A stretch of DNA of 5,449 bases from Candidatus Falkowiibacteriota bacterium (GTDB taxonomy: Bacteria; Patescibacteriota; Patescibacteriia; CAIXNZ01): positions 1 through 5,449 of the forward strand of contig CAIXNZ010000101.1 of assembly GCA_903920975.1 (NCBI GenBank), given 5' to 3'. The position numbers and the translations under genes were made by a program. Of the stretch, positions 4,692 to 5,449 are shown piece after piece (position 1 is the stretch's first letter; every line of letters starts with the position of its first letter). The notes beneath the pieces are model-generated. The model made no database searches. It was not told the origin of the DNA and saw only the letters and a program-made list of their open reading frames with translations.

Positions 4692-4742
4692 TTGAGGTGC
4701 GGGACGCCGCAAGGCATAGGAGTTCAAATCTCCCCCTCGGCA
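4692..4742 (+). pseudogene. 3' half of a tRNA-Leu-like gene, from anticodon loop to discriminator
   Basis: The segment reads as anticodon loop TTGAGGT (4692-4698, anticodon GAG), 3' anticodon stem GCGGG (4699-4703), variable arm GCC-gcaa-GGC (4706-4715), T-arm AGGAG-TTCAAAT-CTCCC (4718-4734, first pair A/C mismatched), acceptor CCTCGGC (4735-4741) and discriminator A4742. It is followed by TTA, not CCA, unlike both intact tRNAs here. The acceptor is fully complementary to GCCGAGG at 4529-4535, and GGTGCGGGA (4696-4704) pairs with TCCCGTACC (4581-4589) over nine bases with one G-T pair. It starts about six bases after the intact tRNA-Leu(CAG). Confidence 0.65.
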
Positions 4743-4752
4743 TTAAGAGTTT

Positions 4753-4803
4753 CCGCCAGAGGCACGCCTCGCGATGCGGGCGGACCCGCCTTCGGCGGGC
4801 GAG
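4753..4803. repeat. GC-rich palindrome cluster before the pilin gene
   Basis: Hairpins include GAGG-CACG-CCTC (4759-4770) and CCCGCC-TTC-GGCGGG (4785-4799), enclosed by CTCGC (4768-4772) with GCGAG (4799-4803); CCGCC (4753-4757) can instead pair with GGCGG (4779-4783). The folds compete. It is far richer in GC than its surroundings and has no strong T-tract after it, so it is not a clear terminator. It may be a dispersed intergenic palindrome or an RNA-stabilising structure ahead of the pilin-like gene. Confidence 0.55.
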
Positions 4804-4831
4804 TCTCTCTTTCCCCATTAATTGAATTCTT

Positions 4832-5206
4832 ATGAAATATTTTAGCAAAAAAACAATCATATTCTTAATGCTTTGTTTGATATTAATTCCCGCCACCTGT
4901 CTTGCTTATAATCCAAATGCCATAAAAGACGGCATGGAGATTATTAAGGGCCCTTCTGGGTTGCATGATTTTAATTTAATTACATTTATTTCTAAACTTA
5001 TTAATGTGGCGGCTGGCCTCATGGGCATAATAGTTGTGGTATTGATACTTATCATTGGTTTCAGATGTATGGCTTCTATGGGTAGCGAAGAGGCATCAGT
5101 AAATCTTAGAAAGTCATTTGTTGATTTAATTATCGGAATAATAATTATATTTTCGTCATATTCAATTGCGCATTTTATATTCAGTACTGTTTTAAGCGCA
5201 TCTTAA
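4832..5206 (+). CDS. type IV secretion/conjugation pilin-like protein (VirB2/TrbC type)
   Basis: The 124-residue protein has a signal peptide (basic MKYFSKK, hydrophobic 8-20, likely cleavage after CLA, residue 25), then a short polar stretch, and two membrane helices, about 50-78 and 97-121. The loop between them (RCMASMGSEEASVNLRKSF, 78-96) has the small-residue, Gly-Ser-Glu-Glu pattern seen in the small pilins of VirB2/TrbC-like families and in many single pilin genes of CPR bacteria. Such proteins are processed and assembled into a thin filament by a type IV secretion or conjugation machine in the cytoplasmic membrane. No other secretion gene is in the window, so its partner machine, if any, is elsewhere. 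It lies between two tRNA-Leu genes. No Shine-Dalgarno site precedes ATG 4832. Family assignment rests on topology and overall pattern, not on a catalytic motif. Confidence 0.75.
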   Translation: MKYFSKKTIIFLMLCLILIPATCLAYNPNAIKDGMEIIKGPSGLHDFNLITFISKLINVAAGLMGIIVVVLILIIGFRCMASMGSEEASVNLRKSFVDLIIGIIIIFSSYSIAHFIFSTVLSAS

Positions 5207-5236
5207 AAATATTTTTTATAGTTGATTAAAATACTT

Positions 5237-5322
5237 GCCGCGGTGGCGAAATTGGTATACGCACTTGGCTTAGGACCAAGCGGGGTAACCCATTGAGAGT
5301 TCGAGTCTCTCCCGCGGCACCA
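5237..5322 (+). tRNA. tRNA-Leu (anticodon TAG)
   Basis: Complete class II tRNA: acceptor GCCGCGG (5237-5243) with CCGCGGC (5312-5318); D-stem GCG (5246-5248) with CGC (5260-5262); anticodon stem CTTGG (5264-5268) with CCAAG (5276-5280), loop CTTAGGA, anticodon TAG at 5271-5273; variable arm with GGG/CCC around TAA; T-arm GAGAG-TTCGAGT-CTCTC (5295-5311); A5319 and encoded CCA (5320-5322). It reads CUA and, by wobble, other CUN codons. It lies 30 nt after the pilin stop and is followed by an eight-T run (5334-5341). Confidence 0.97.
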
Positions 5323-5348
5323 TAATATAATTCTTTTTTTTTAGATAA

Positions 5349-5449
5349 ATGGATTTTGTATTTCCCATCTTGGCCGCAATTTTGCAAGCCGGGTCATTTA
5401 CTCTGGACAAGGTGATTCTCTCCATTAAGAGAGTAAATTTTAAAACCTA
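5349..5449 (+). CDS. probable EamA/DMT-type membrane protein, N-terminal fragment (runs off right edge)
   Basis: From ATG 5349 the frame stays open for 33 codons to the edge: MDFVFPILAAILQAGSFTLD followed by KVILSIKRVNFKT. A hydrophobic first helix (about 3-17) ending in a GS-x-x-x-D-K turn, then a basic stretch, resembles the first membrane segment of EamA/DMT-family transporters found in CPR bacteria, which move small metabolites across the membrane. The fragment is too short to be certain. There is no Shine-Dalgarno site. TATAAT at 5326-5331, just after the tRNA, could be a -10 box with a start near 5338, but no matching -35 box is seen. Confidence 0.55.
   Translation, partial: MDFVFPILAAILQAGSFTLDKVILSIKRVNFKT

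Noticed and set aside
4398..4742. tmRNA, suggested by distant complementary 5' and 3' tRNA-like ends
   Set aside because: The span is filled by a complete tRNA-Leu, no tag reading frame or pseudoknot series is seen, and the 5' end lacks the usual tmRNA start pattern.
4633..4896. Minus-strand open frame of 87 codons across tRNA-Leu(CAG)
   Set aside because: It is antisense to a clear tRNA and to the pilin signal peptide; its content is an artefact of tRNA and GC-rich palindrome sequence.

Overview
The window looks like an AT-rich chromosomal segment from a Candidate Phyla Radiation (Patescibacteria, Parcubacteria-like) genome. This is an inference. It rests on the compact gene layout, the reduced UvrC, a small VirB2/TrbC-type pilin standing alone, several short unknown proteins, rare Shine-Dalgarno sites, and tRNAs with encoded CCA. 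The standard genetic code fits: UvrC runs 525 codons with no in-frame TGA, and all six complete genes stop with TAA or TAG.

Left part (1-1090): a TrmB-type regulator runs off the left edge on the minus strand. It is divergent from a 159-residue protein of unknown function. The 240-bp gap between them holds two facing promoters, both with TTGACA, a 17-bp spacer and TATACT. It also holds a motif, TGTTG-N6-TTGACA, present once in the regulator leader and once over the -35 box of the divergent gene. The natural reading is autoregulation plus control of the divergent gene. A strong terminator closes the 159-residue gene.

Centre (1090-4290): uvrC on the plus strand appears to be transcribed without a leader, and its product lacks the usual C-terminal helix-hairpin-helix domain. 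It converges through a bidirectional terminator on minus-strand genes: a 115-residue unknown protein, a lipoprotein alpha/beta hydrolase and a small zinc-ribbon protein with an acidic tail. The last two are 26 nt apart and probably form one transcription unit.

Right part (4360-5449): a promoter at 4363-4391 opens a 200-nt non-coding leader with a large hairpin (17-bp perfect arms), followed by an intact tRNA-Leu(CAG). The sequences on either side of this tRNA look like the 5' and 3' halves of a second tRNA-Leu (anticodon GAG in the 3' half). They are complementary over both the acceptor and the anticodon stem, so one tRNA gene appears nested inside the broken or split body of another. This is the most unusual feature of the window. 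A type IV secretion pilin-like gene, a tRNA-Leu(TAG) and the first codons of a probable EamA/DMT-type membrane protein complete the segment.
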